In this document: positions 1 through 5,838 of the stretch, in pieces
How the letters are laid out: every line of letters begins with the position of its first letter
How positions within the stretch are numbered: the first letter of the stretch is position 1
Assembly: GCA_964397205.1 (NCBI GenBank)
Contig: CAYNIT010000213.1
Coordinates: 1-8,138, forward strand
DNA from: Phaeodactylibacter sp964397205
Lineage (GTDB): Bacteria; Bacteroidota; Bacteroidia; Chitinophagales; Saprospiraceae
Direction: 5' to 3'
Length of the DNA: 8,138 nt
Position numbers and translations under genes: made by a program
The notes under the pieces: model-generated
The model's database searches: none
Told to the model about the DNA's origin: nothing
What the model saw: the letters and a program-made list of their open reading frames with translations, nothing else

Positions 1-49
1 AGCGTGCAAAAAAACGAGTCTAAATCGGTAAGTTATTGTTGCGCGACCC
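1..49. other. Short region downstream of the barrel gene
   Basis: These 49 bases follow the barrel gene stop on the minus strand. Seven T residues are read on the minus strand at 14 down to 8, but the stem before them has only three clear pairs, so a terminator cannot be supported. No gene is seen. Confidence 0.3.
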
Positions 50-2140
50 CTAAAATTTGTATTTGATCTGCGCGCTCACCTGCGTGCGGGTTTGCCCCTG
101 AATCTCCTCATTGCCCGAGCCGAAGTTGTCCTGGTTTTTCCAGAAGGTCTGCGCGAAGCGCCCCTCGATGGTCAAGTTGCGGATGCCGCGGTAGCGCAGG
201 TTGAAGTAAAAACGAGTGCCCCGGTTGTAGTAGGCAGGTATGGAAAAAGTGTACAGCAGGTTGTTTTCGTAGGAGTAAAAGCGGGACTGAAAGCCATCCG
301 TATCAAAGAGCGAGAAACGGGTGGTAAAGGAAAATGGAAAACTGATGGGCCGGTAGAGCACGTCCTGGTAAAGGACAAAACCTTCCTGACGGTTGTTGAT
401 GTCATTGTCCGTAAAGCCAATGTCCATACGGGTGCGCAATTCCAGTTCCTTGTTGATTTTTTTGGCGATGTGCAGGCGGGTCTGAAAAATCCGGCGGGTC
501 AGGGTAAAGTCGTTTTTCCCTTCGATTTTGTTCACGTTCTGTGCCTTTTGCTCGTCCCGGACTTCCAGGTAAACTTCGAGGTTGCGCTTGCGGAAATAGG
601 TCAGCCGGGCGCGGTATTCCACCCCGGTGGAGGGCGCATCTACCCGAAAGCGCAGCCAAGGGTGCCGCCAGGTATCGAAATAAGCACTAAGGCGCCAGTA
701 CTTGTGGGGGCGTACTTCCAAGCCCAGATAGATGCCGGTCTCGTTCTGTGCCCCTAGCGTTTCGCCGAAAGGCGTGGCGTTGAAGGCCTGGTAGTCGCGC
801 GGGAAGTGCCGCACCAACACGGCAAGGTCCACCCTGCGGTCCAGGCCCATCAGCAATCCATTGATGGTGGCGATGGCGCCGTTGCTGCTGCGCGCCGTCT
901 CCCCGAAGAAGTTGAAATTCTGAAAGATGTAGGAGTAATCCAGGCTGATGTTGTACAGCGAGCTGCCGGTGAAGTTGAAACGATTGTAGGGCGCGGGCCG
1001 GAACAGCTGCAATTCCGCATCTATGGACTCGTACAGCCCGTTGAGCGCGATATGCCCGAGGTCGCCTTTCCATTTGATCTGCCCGCCCAGCGTTGCCTGA
1101 TTGATGGCGTTGCGGTCGGCAATTTCGTTGGGCGTACGGTGCAGCCCATCGATATCGAGCGAGCTGACCTGCCGGATTTCCTGCTCCACATCGCTGGTGT
1201 CAGCTTCCAGGAGGTTGGCATCCCGCTGCCGGTAAGAGGCCAGGGCCGTGACCTCCAGATGGTCGCCGAAGGCCAGAGTGGTGGCAGCGCCCCGCTGAAA
1301 ATTGGATTCATTCACCGAGCGGTAGGGGCGCAGGGTACGGCCGGTGCGCTTGATGTTCATCACGTAGGAGCTTTTGCCGTAGCCGAAGCCTGAGTAGAGA
1401 ATGAGGCCCTGGCCAAAGCTTACGGCGTAATCGCCCAGCGCTACCGCTTTGACTCGCTCGTTGTAGTCTTTTAGGAAAAAGTGAGCGGAGTAGAAATCAA
1501 AGCCCTTGCGGTTGCTGCCCCGGAAAAACTCCTCCCCGCGGTCCTTCTCGGCAGTGAAGCCGTAACTGAGCCGGTTGCTGTAGGCGTGCTTAAACCGCAT
1601 GTAAAATTGGTTGGGGCCTCCCAGATAGCGGCTGCCGGTTTCGCCTTCGCCCAGCTGCCTGTAGCCCCGCTGCTCCTCAACGATCCGGGCCCAGCGCAGG
1701 TAGAGCTCATTGCGCCCCTCCCGCATCATCCGGAATACCGGCGTTTGGTAATCGTCCAAGCCGCCGCCTACGGTCACATAAGGCCGCAGCCGCCGGATAG
1801 TCAGCAGATCGAAACTGGGAATCGCCTGCAGCTCGTAGATGGCGATCAGCTCGCCTGTCGTCCGCCGGTAGTTGATGAAGGAAACAATCTGAATGTCTGA
1901 CAACAGGCCCAGCTCCTGCGGGTCCTCCGCCGTCACTTGATTGAGGTCCAGCGGATTATCCTGGTAGTAGGCCAGGTCTTCGTAGATGGCATTGAAGTCG
2001 AAGGTGCCTTCGCTTTCTGTATTCTGCAGAAAGTCTTCGATAACCTGCTGATCCGGCTCGGCGGGTTGCTGCAGGGAGTCCACCTGGCCCAGCAGGGGCA
2101 GTGCGGACAGCACAGGAAAAAGCAGTAGCAGTGGGCGCAT
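50..2140 (-). CDS. Secreted helix-hairpin-helix / outer-membrane beta-barrel protein
   Basis: The protein has 696 residues from the start chosen here. It opens with a signal peptide (MRPLLLLFPVLSALPLLGQ), then a short Gln/Glu/Asp-rich linker. A ComEA-like helix-hairpin-helix region follows at about residues 64-125, with 'PLDLNQVTAEDPQELGLLS', 'IVSFINYRRTTG' and 'IYELQAIPSFD'. The remaining 550 or so residues are rich in Tyr, Phe, Arg and Asn with alternating polar and hydrophobic residues, and the chain ends 'IKYKF'. A C-terminal Phe is the usual assembly signal of outer-membrane barrels. Proteins of this plan are known from Bacteroidota as helix-hairpin-helix domain proteins without assigned function. 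The HHH fold binds DNA in ComEA, so a role in DNA handling at the envelope is possible but inferred. The start at 2140 was preferred because it puts the hydrophobic signal directly at the N-terminus. An in-frame ATG at 2194 would add 18 residues rich in Cys and Arg and would overlap the upstream stop as ATGA. The gene lies just downstream of the helical-protein gene on the same strand. Confidence 0.85.
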   Translation of the reverse strand: MRPLLLLFPVLSALPLLGQVDSLQQPAEPDQQVIEDFLQNTESEGTFDFNAIYEDLAYYQDNPLDLNQVTAEDPQELGLLSDIQIVSFINYRRTTGELIAIYELQAIPSFDLLTIRRLRPYVTVGGGLDDYQTPVFRMMREGRNELYLRWARIVEEQRGYRQLGEGETGSRYLGGPNQFYMRFKHAYSNRLSYGFTAEKDRGEEFFRGSNRKGFDFYSAHFFLKDYNERVKAVALGDYAVSFGQGLILYSGFGYGKSSYVMNIKRTGRTLRPYRSVNESNFQRGAATTLAFGDHLEVTALASYRQRDANLLEADTSDVEQEIRQVSSLDIDGLHRTPNEIADRNAINQATLGGQIKWKGDLGHIALNGLYESIDAELQLFRPAPYNRFNFTGSSLYNISLDYSYIFQNFNFFGETARSSNGAIATINGLLMGLDRRVDLAVLVRHFPRDYQAFNATPFGETLGAQNETGIYLGLEVRPHKYWRLSAYFDTWRHPWLRFRVDAPSTGVEYRARLTYFRKRNLEVYLEVRDEQKAQNVNKIEGKNDFTLTRRIFQTRLHIAKKINKELELRTRMDIGFTDNDINNRQEGFVLYQDVLYRPISFPFSFTTRFSLFDTDGFQSRFYSYENNLLYTFSIPAYYNRGTRFYFNLRYRGIRNLTIEGRFAQTFWKNQDNFGSGNEEIQGQTRTQVSAQIKYKF

Positions 2141-2164
2141 AGGGCGGCTTAGGTGAATGCGGGC

Positions 2165-2195
2165 TAAAGATACGCGGCAGCGGCAGCAATTCATA
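2165..2195 (-). promoter_or_regulatory. Candidate Bacteroidota-type promoter for the HHH/barrel gene
   Basis: Read on the minus strand, TATCTTTA (2172 down to 2165) matches seven of eight positions of the Bacteroidota -7 element TAnnTTTG. Nineteen bases upstream is TATG, three of four bases of the -33 element TTTG. Transcription from here would start about 20 bases before the ATG at 2140, which fits that start better than the one at 2194. The match is imperfect and lies across the end of the upstream gene, so it may be chance. Confidence 0.3.
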
Positions 2196-3705
2196 ATTTC
2201 TCAGAAGGCTTGCGCCGGTTTGTGAGCCAGGCTTTCACATCCAGGTAATTGATGGCTTTTCTCTCGTAGATAGAGGCGCTGGCTTTTTCCACTTTTTGCC
2301 GAAAGGCCTCAAAGGCGACGGCTTGTTCCCCTTCCGCTTGCCGGAGAGTGCTTGCCAAGAAGGTCACGGTTTCGGCCAGTAGGGGGCTGAGGTCGTCGGC
2401 TTTTTCGAACAAACGCTGTACAGAGGGGATGAGGTATTCCAGCAAGTGGTAGTTGCCTAGCTCAAAGTGGCAAAGCAGGTGCAGCACCCGGGCGTTGTGC
2501 AGCAGGTCGTCGCGCAGGTGCCCCGCTTTGAGGTGGATGATCTCGTTCAGGTACTCCAGGGCTTCGTCATAGGCCTGCAGGCAGAAGTGGAGGTAGGCAA
2601 ATTTGAAGTAAAACAGCAGAATGCGGTGGACGTCGGTATTGGCGCCCAGGCGCTGCAATTCCGATTTAATGCGCGGAATGAGGCGGGTGCCATCTTGGTA
2701 CCGCCCGGTGAGGAAGGCGTGGTTGAGGTAGCTCAGGTTGAGGTAGACCATTGCAATCAGCGCGCCATTCTCATTCAGCTGTGGCCGGATGCGCTGGTAG
2801 AAGTCCTCGAAAACTTCCAATTGACGGCCGAAAGCCTCAGGCTCGCGGAGCAAATAATGCAGTACCAGCTTGTAGTATTGCGCCCGCATGTAGAGGATGG
2901 GGTCCATTTCCGCCATCTGCTCGTTCTCCCGGAAGAGCTGTGCCCAGCTGTTGGCGTACTGCAGTGCCCCTTCGAAGTCCAGCAGTATGTAGTGGTACCA
3001 GAGGTAGCCTTGGTAGAGGTTGGTTTTCTCAAAAAACGTCAAACTGTGGGAGAGGTGCTGCTGGGGCAGTTGCTCCTGGAAGAACTGCTGCACGGCTGCC
3101 TGTTCCTGTTCTGACTTGATGTGGCCGTACTGTATGTACCAGCCCTGCATCTGAATGTTGAAGTTGGAAAACAGATTGCTGGAGTGGGCGATGTAGCTGC
3201 GCGTTTTGGCCTCTTCCAGCAGGTCTTCCATCTTGTTTTGGATGCGGCGGCTACGGGTGATGTGCCGCGCCTCGATCATTTTCTGAAATTCCAGGATCTC
3301 CAGGTGCAGCAGGTCCTGATGGTGCTCCACGGCTTTGCGCTTGGTGCTTTCCAGAGTGCGCAGCGCCTGCATGTACATGCCCTTGCCGTAGAGGATGCGG
3401 GCGAAGTCGATCTGCTCGCGTATTTCGATGTCCGTGTTTTTCTGAATATGAATCAGGCGCAGGCTGGTGAGCAGTTGCCGGTACAAGTGGCGCTTGAGGT
3501 TGGGCAGATGGCGCTTCTCGACCTCCGGCAGCCGGCGCAGCACTTCGGCTTCTTCGTAGGCGTCGAGTTTGTCCAGCAGGTCGAACAATTGCATGAACTT
3601 AGAATCGCCCTGCAGCCGGTTGACGTAGAGCCGGAAACTGCGCTTCTCTGCCTTGGAAAGGGATTTCACAAGGGCAAACAGCTGGTCTTTTTCGAGGTTG
3701 AACAT
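2191..3705 (-). CDS. Helical TPR-like protein of unknown function
   Basis: This encodes 504 residues with no signal peptide and no membrane segment, so it is probably cytoplasmic. The sequence is almost wholly alpha-helical, rich in Leu, Gln, Glu, Tyr and Arg. The N-terminal block, about residues 1-100, is basic and contains 'LVKSLSKAEKRSFRLYV', an opening I associate with conserved hypothetical proteins in Bacteroidota. From about residue 120 on, paired amphipathic helices such as 'GMYMQALRTLES', 'FEGALQYANSW' and 'QAYDEALEYLNEI' resemble tetratricopeptide units (small residue, Ala at position 8 of a helix, Leu/Tyr spacing), though they are too degenerate to count. Such folds usually bind partner proteins; no catalytic motif is visible. 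The start ATG at 3705 is the first in the frame after the divergent gap. The stop TGA overlaps an ATG of the downstream barrel gene, suggesting the two may be co-transcribed. The function is unknown. Confidence 0.88.
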   Translation of the reverse strand: MFNLEKDQLFALVKSLSKAEKRSFRLYVNRLQGDSKFMQLFDLLDKLDAYEEAEVLRRLPEVEKRHLPNLKRHLYRQLLTSLRLIHIQKNTDIEIREQIDFARILYGKGMYMQALRTLESTKRKAVEHHQDLLHLEILEFQKMIEARHITRSRRIQNKMEDLLEEAKTRSYIAHSSNLFSNFNIQMQGWYIQYGHIKSEQEQAAVQQFFQEQLPQQHLSHSLTFFEKTNLYQGYLWYHYILLDFEGALQYANSWAQLFRENEQMAEMDPILYMRAQYYKLVLHYLLREPEAFGRQLEVFEDFYQRIRPQLNENGALIAMVYLNLSYLNHAFLTGRYQDGTRLIPRIKSELQRLGANTDVHRILLFYFKFAYLHFCLQAYDEALEYLNEIIHLKAGHLRDDLLHNARVLHLLCHFELGNYHLLEYLIPSVQRLFEKADDLSPLLAETVTFLASTLRQAEGEQAVAFEAFRQKVEKASASIYERKAINYLDVKAWLTNRRKPSEKL

Positions 3706-3817
3706 AACAAAGCTGTTGGCTTTAATTGTTTGTATACCAAAGTTTTATGGTGTAATTGGCCGGTTTGGGCACCACAGGGCTTACCAAAAGTAACTATATC
3801 GGCTGAAAAATCCGCTC

Positions 3818-3825
3818 TACCTTTG
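3818..3825 (+). promoter_or_regulatory. -7 promoter element for the P-II/ammonium channel operon
   Basis: TACCTTTG is an exact match to TAnnTTTG, the -7 element of the Bacteroidota primary sigma factor. Transcription would begin near 3831, leaving a leader of about 80 bases before the P-II start. The expected TTTG -33 element 19-21 bases upstream is not present (TATA is found at the 19-base spacing), so this may be a regulated or -33-independent promoter. Confidence 0.45.
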
Positions 3826-3900
3826 AAATTAAGAAACGGAAGCAGTGGTTTTGGCATAGCCTCCGTTCTGGTGTGTCCGGCATATTTCAGTGTTTTCTAA

Positions 3901-3905
3901 AAGGA
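3901..3905 (+). promoter_or_regulatory. Ribosome binding site of the P-II gene
   Basis: AAGGA ends six bases before the ATG at 3912. This decides the start in favour of 3912 over the in-frame upstream ATG at 3873 and gives the standard 112-residue P-II length. Among the plus-strand genes here, this is the only one with a recognisable Shine-Dalgarno sequence at normal spacing. Confidence 0.6.
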
Positions 3906-3911
3906 ACGGTC

Positions 3912-4250
3912 ATGAAAAAAATCGAAGCGATCATACGGCTGTCGAAATTCGAGCAAGTGCGTGATGCCCTGGCTGAAATCGGCGTACGTTTTTTCACACT
4001 TACAGAAGTCAAAGGGTTTGGGTTGCAATCCGGGCCTAAGATGGTCTATCGGGGCAGCACTTACGACTCTGACTACACTGCTCGCCTGCAACTGGATATT
4101 CTTTGCGAGCAGGAAAGCGTGGACCAAATCGTTAAGACTATTATGAAGGCTGGCCGCACCGGCGAAGTAGGGGATGGTAAAGTCATCGTTTACGACGTGG
4201 AGCACATCGTGCGCATCCGCACGGCAGAGACCAACGCCCAAGCGATCTGA
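3912..4250 (+). CDS. glnK: P-II family nitrogen regulatory protein (GlnB/GlnK type)
   Basis: This is a 112-residue cytosolic signal protein that works as a trimer. It senses ATP/ADP and 2-oxoglutarate and controls nitrogen uptake and assimilation. The N-terminus MKKIEAIIR, the block 'TEVKGFG' (31-37), the T-loop with 'YRG' and Tyr51, and the nucleotide-binding segments 'TGEVGDGK' (83-90) and 'VRIRT' (100-104) all fit the family. Length equals E. coli GlnB. Gln39, Gly41, Gly87, Lys90, Arg101 and Arg103 are present. Position 58, a Lys in E. coli GlnB that contacts 2-oxoglutarate, is Arg, and position 85 is Glu instead of Lys. Tyr51 is the uridylylation site in Proteobacteria; whether it is modified in this lineage is not known from the sequence. 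The ammonium channel gene follows after 98 bases, the classic glnK-amtB pairing, so its main partner is probably that channel. The glnK versus glnB naming rests on this context. Confidence 0.95.
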   Translation: MKKIEAIIRLSKFEQVRDALAEIGVRFFTLTEVKGFGLQSGPKMVYRGSTYDSDYTARLQLDILCEQESVDQIVKTIMKAGRTGEVGDGKVIVYDVEHIVRIRTAETNAQAI

Positions 4251-4348
4251 TCGCTCTGGGCCATTGTTCGTTCTGTTCGCTGGCTCCCGGGGCCAATGTA
4301 GCTGATGGCCTTGTCCCGCTCAACAACAACTTACAAAACAACTGTATC
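4251..4348 (+). other. Spacer between P-II and channel genes with a GC-rich inverted repeat
   Basis: The 98-base gap begins with CGATCTGATCG across the P-II stop (4243-4253), a perfect 5-bp inverted repeat around one base. GGCCAT (4259-4264) can pair with ATGGCC (4305-4310), enclosing a small GC-rich hairpin GGCTC-CCG-GGGCC (4282-4294, one wobble). No T-tract follows, so it is not a terminator; it may tune mRNA stability or the ratio of the two proteins. The last 28 bases before the channel ATG are A/C-rich and unstructured, with no Shine-Dalgarno sequence. Confidence 0.4.
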
Positions 4349-5602
4349 ATGGATCAGGCATTATTCACTGCCAATAATGTGTGGATGCTCGTTGCCACCG
4401 TGTTGGTATTCGTTATGCACCTTGGTTTCTCAGCGCTGGAAGCAGGCTTTGTACAGCGCAAGAACACCGTCAATATTTTATTCAAAAACGCAATGATCAT
4501 TGCGATCGGCTTGCTGACCTACTGCCTTGTGGGCTTCAACCTGATGTACCCGGGCACCAATGCCGGCGGTTTCATCGGTTTTGCTGGATTTGGGCTTAGC
4601 CTTCCGGCGGGAGAAGCGGGCGGTATTGCCTACGCCGAGGGCGGCTACACCTACTGGACGGACTTTATCTTTCAGGGCATGTTTGCGGCTACGGCGGCTA
4701 CCATCGTCTCCGGAGCCGTAGCCGAGCGCATCAAGCTCCATGCCTTTTTGATTTTCGCCGCCTTGCTTGTGGCCATCAGCTATCCCATCACCGGTATGTG
4801 GAAATGGGGGTCTGGCTGGCTAGATGCCGCCGGGTTTTACGATTTCGCGGGCTCTTCCTTAGTCCACGCCGTAGGCGGTTGGGCAGCGCTTGCGGCCGTC
4901 CTGCTGCTGGGGCCGCGTCGTGGCAAGTACACCCGTTCCGGCATCAAGCCGATACCGGGCCACAGCATGCCGTTGGCAGCCATTGGCGTATTCCTGCTTT
5001 GGTTCGGCTGGTTTGGGTTCAATGGGGGCTCTGTGCTTTCGGCGGATCCCATGGCGGTTTCCCTGGTCTTTGTGACTACCGCGTTGGCAGCATCAGCAGG
5101 AGCGGTGGGTGCCTTTGTGGTATCCTACCTATTGTTTAAATCCCACGACTTGTCCATGGTACTGAACGGCATACTGGGCGGCCTGGTTGGCATTACGGCT
5201 GGGGCGGACCTGATGACCCCCCTGCAGGCCATACTGATTGGCGGCATCGCGGGTACGATTATCCCGGTCTCGGTGGTGTTTTTCGACCGCATCCGCATCG
5301 ACGATCCGGTGGGGGCGACTTCCGTGCACCTGGTCTGCGGCATTTGGGGCACCCTGGCAGTGGGCATCTTTGGTGCCAAAGCGGGACTGGCGCAGCTCTG
5401 GGTACAACTGTACGGCACGCTGGCCATTGGCGCTTTCACCTTTGTGTTCGCCTTTGGGCTGATGTACCTGCTTAAAGTCACAATGGGCATACGGGTGAGC
5501 GAAGAGCAAGAAGAACTCGGGCTGGATGTGGCCGAACACGACATGGAAGCCTACGAAGCTGGCACGGTTACCGACCCGGGCTATCAGTTGAGCGTGAAAT
5601 AG
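4349..5602 (+). CDS. amtB: Ammonium transporter, Amt/AmtB family
   Basis: A 417-residue inner-membrane channel that recruits ammonium at the periplasmic face and conducts ammonia inward, working as a trimer. About eleven hydrophobic segments are visible (roughly 11-32, 46-67, 104-124, 130-148, 168-187, 207-226, 236-263, 271-287, 292-312, 325-345 and 354-376). The twin pore histidines are His173 in 'DFAGSSLVHAVGGW' and His327 in 'GATSVHLVCGIWG'; Asp165 is the conserved acid near the first. Phe108 and Phe112 in 'FQGMFAAT' match the pore phenylalanines. 'LLWFGWFGFNGGS' (216-228) is a family signature. The cytosolic tail carries 'IRVSEEQEELGLDVAEHDMEAY' features of the segment that docks P-II proteins: the Glu-rich stretch followed by Gly-Leu-Asp and Glu-His. 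No cleavable signal peptide is seen, unlike in E. coli AmtB. The ATG at 4349 puts the first membrane helix at the usual place. It is likely co-transcribed with the P-II gene. Confidence 0.96.
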   Translation: MDQALFTANNVWMLVATVLVFVMHLGFSALEAGFVQRKNTVNILFKNAMIIAIGLLTYCLVGFNLMYPGTNAGGFIGFAGFGLSLPAGEAGGIAYAEGGYTYWTDFIFQGMFAATAATIVSGAVAERIKLHAFLIFAALLVAISYPITGMWKWGSGWLDAAGFYDFAGSSLVHAVGGWAALAAVLLLGPRRGKYTRSGIKPIPGHSMPLAAIGVFLLWFGWFGFNGGSVLSADPMAVSLVFVTTALAASAGAVGAFVVSYLLFKSHDLSMVLNGILGGLVGITAGADLMTPLQAILIGGIAGTIIPVSVVFFDRIRIDDPVGATSVHLVCGIWGTLAVGIFGAKAGLAQLWVQLYGTLAIGAFTFVFAFGLMYLLKVTMGIRVSEEQEELGLDVAEHDMEAYEAGTVTDPGYQLSVK

Positions 5603-5628
5603 AATTACAACTAGTTCCTGCATAGGAA

Positions 5629-5679
5629 TATGCCTTTTTACTGTCCCTGGCTTTCGAGCCGGGGGCAGCATTAGGCATA
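5629..5679 (+). repeat. Nested 51-base hairpin with TTCG loop after the channel gene
   Basis: The core is a 12-bp uninterrupted stem (5641-5652 with 5657-5668, two G-T wobbles) closed by a TTCG loop, the UUCG tetraloop in RNA. An asymmetric internal loop (5636-5640 and 5669-5672) separates it from an outer 7-bp perfect stem, TATGCCT (5629-5635) with AGGCATA (5673-5679). A smaller hairpin, GCATA-GGAA-TATGC (5620-5633) with a GNRA-type loop, uses the same bases as the left outer arm, so the two cannot form together. No T-tract follows on either strand. It may protect the 3' end of the channel mRNA or serve as a processing or protein-binding site. Confidence 0.7.
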
Positions 5680-5695
5680 GGGTGCAATACAGCAA

Positions 5696-5744
5696 GGCAG
5701 GCTGATTTTCCTGCTAACTTTTATTACATTTACAGTAGCCTGCC
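5696..5744 (+). repeat. Alternative stems GGCAGGCT/AGCCTGCC and GCAGG/CCTGC
   Basis: GGCAGGCT (5696-5703) is the perfect reverse complement of AGCCTGCC (5737-5744), with a 33-base loop. Inside it, GCAGG (5697-5701) also pairs perfectly with CCTGC (5710-5714) across eight bases. The two stems share the left arm and are mutually exclusive. The 33-base loop is AT-rich and contains the two -7-like octamers, so the repeat could equally be a DNA-level operator flanking a promoter. Confidence 0.5.
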
Positions 5745-5748
5745 AGTA

Positions 5749-5760
5749 GGTAGGAGGTGG
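5749..5760 (+). other. GG-repeat tract containing a perfect orphan Shine-Dalgarno match
   Basis: The tract GGTAGGAGGTGG has four GG runs with loops of two, one and one bases, the form of a two-tetrad G-quadruplex. It also contains TAGGAGGTG, a full complement of a typical 16S anti-Shine-Dalgarno end, yet no ATG, GTG or TTG follows at a usable distance. The purine-rich run continues to the terminator. Whether either property is used is unknown. Confidence 0.35.
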
Positions 5761-5780
5761 AGTAGAGTAGGGGCGTAGCT

Positions 5781-5814
5781 CAGCGGCTGTTTAAGCAGCC
5801 AATCGCTGTTTTTT
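5781..5814 (+). terminator. Intrinsic terminator between channel and glutamine synthetase genes
   Basis: The stem is CAGC (5781-5784) with GCTG (5805-5808), then GGCTG (5785-5789) with CAGCC (5796-5800), with a four-base bulge AATC on the right and the loop TTTAAG. Six T residues (5809-5814) follow at once. GGGGC (5770-5774) and GCCCC (5815-5819) flank this unit and could pair around it. It may end the P-II/channel transcript or act as an attenuator for the synthetase. Confidence 0.65.
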
Positions 5815-5838
5815 GCCCCGCACCCAAAATACAAATAG

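Larger units (their letters stand above)
3706..3911. other. Divergent intergenic region between the helical-protein gene and the P-II gene
   Basis: These 206 bases are distinctly AT-rich in the first 45 positions and must hold the promoters of both directions. Toward the plus strand there is an exact -7 octamer at 3818-3825. Toward the minus strand the best candidate is AAACTTTG (reading 3746 down to 3739), six or seven positions of the -7 consensus without a convincing -33 partner. A small interrupted inverted repeat, TTTG-N5-CAAA, lies at 3729-3741 and could be an operator half-site pair, but it is too short to argue for. No hidden gene is seen here. Confidence 0.6.

Noticed and set aside
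8..40. Terminator after the barrel gene
   Set aside because: There is a seven-T run on the minus strand, but no stable stem precedes it within the window.
92..1393. Long open frames on the plus strand opposite the barrel gene
   Set aside because: They are antisense to a gene with a signal peptide, a recognised domain and a barrel-type end. The translations show no domain, and GC-rich codon use commonly leaves antisense frames open.
3766..3782. Sigma-54 promoter upstream of the P-II gene
   Set aside because: GG and GC are ten bases apart as required (3767-3768 and 3779-3780), but the flanks do not match TGGCAC and TTGCA, and such a minimal match is common by chance.
2467..3900. Plus-strand open frames opposite the helical-protein gene
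   Set aside because: Their Val/Gln-rich translations mirror the Leu/His/Tyr-rich codons of the real gene, and one runs through the promoter region. No start signals or motifs were seen.
5769..5826. tRNA gene suggested by GGGGCGTAGCTCAGCGG
   Set aside because: Only about 50 bases separate the acceptor-like arms, there is no anticodon arm or T-arm (no GGTTCGA-type motif), and a six-T run interrupts it.
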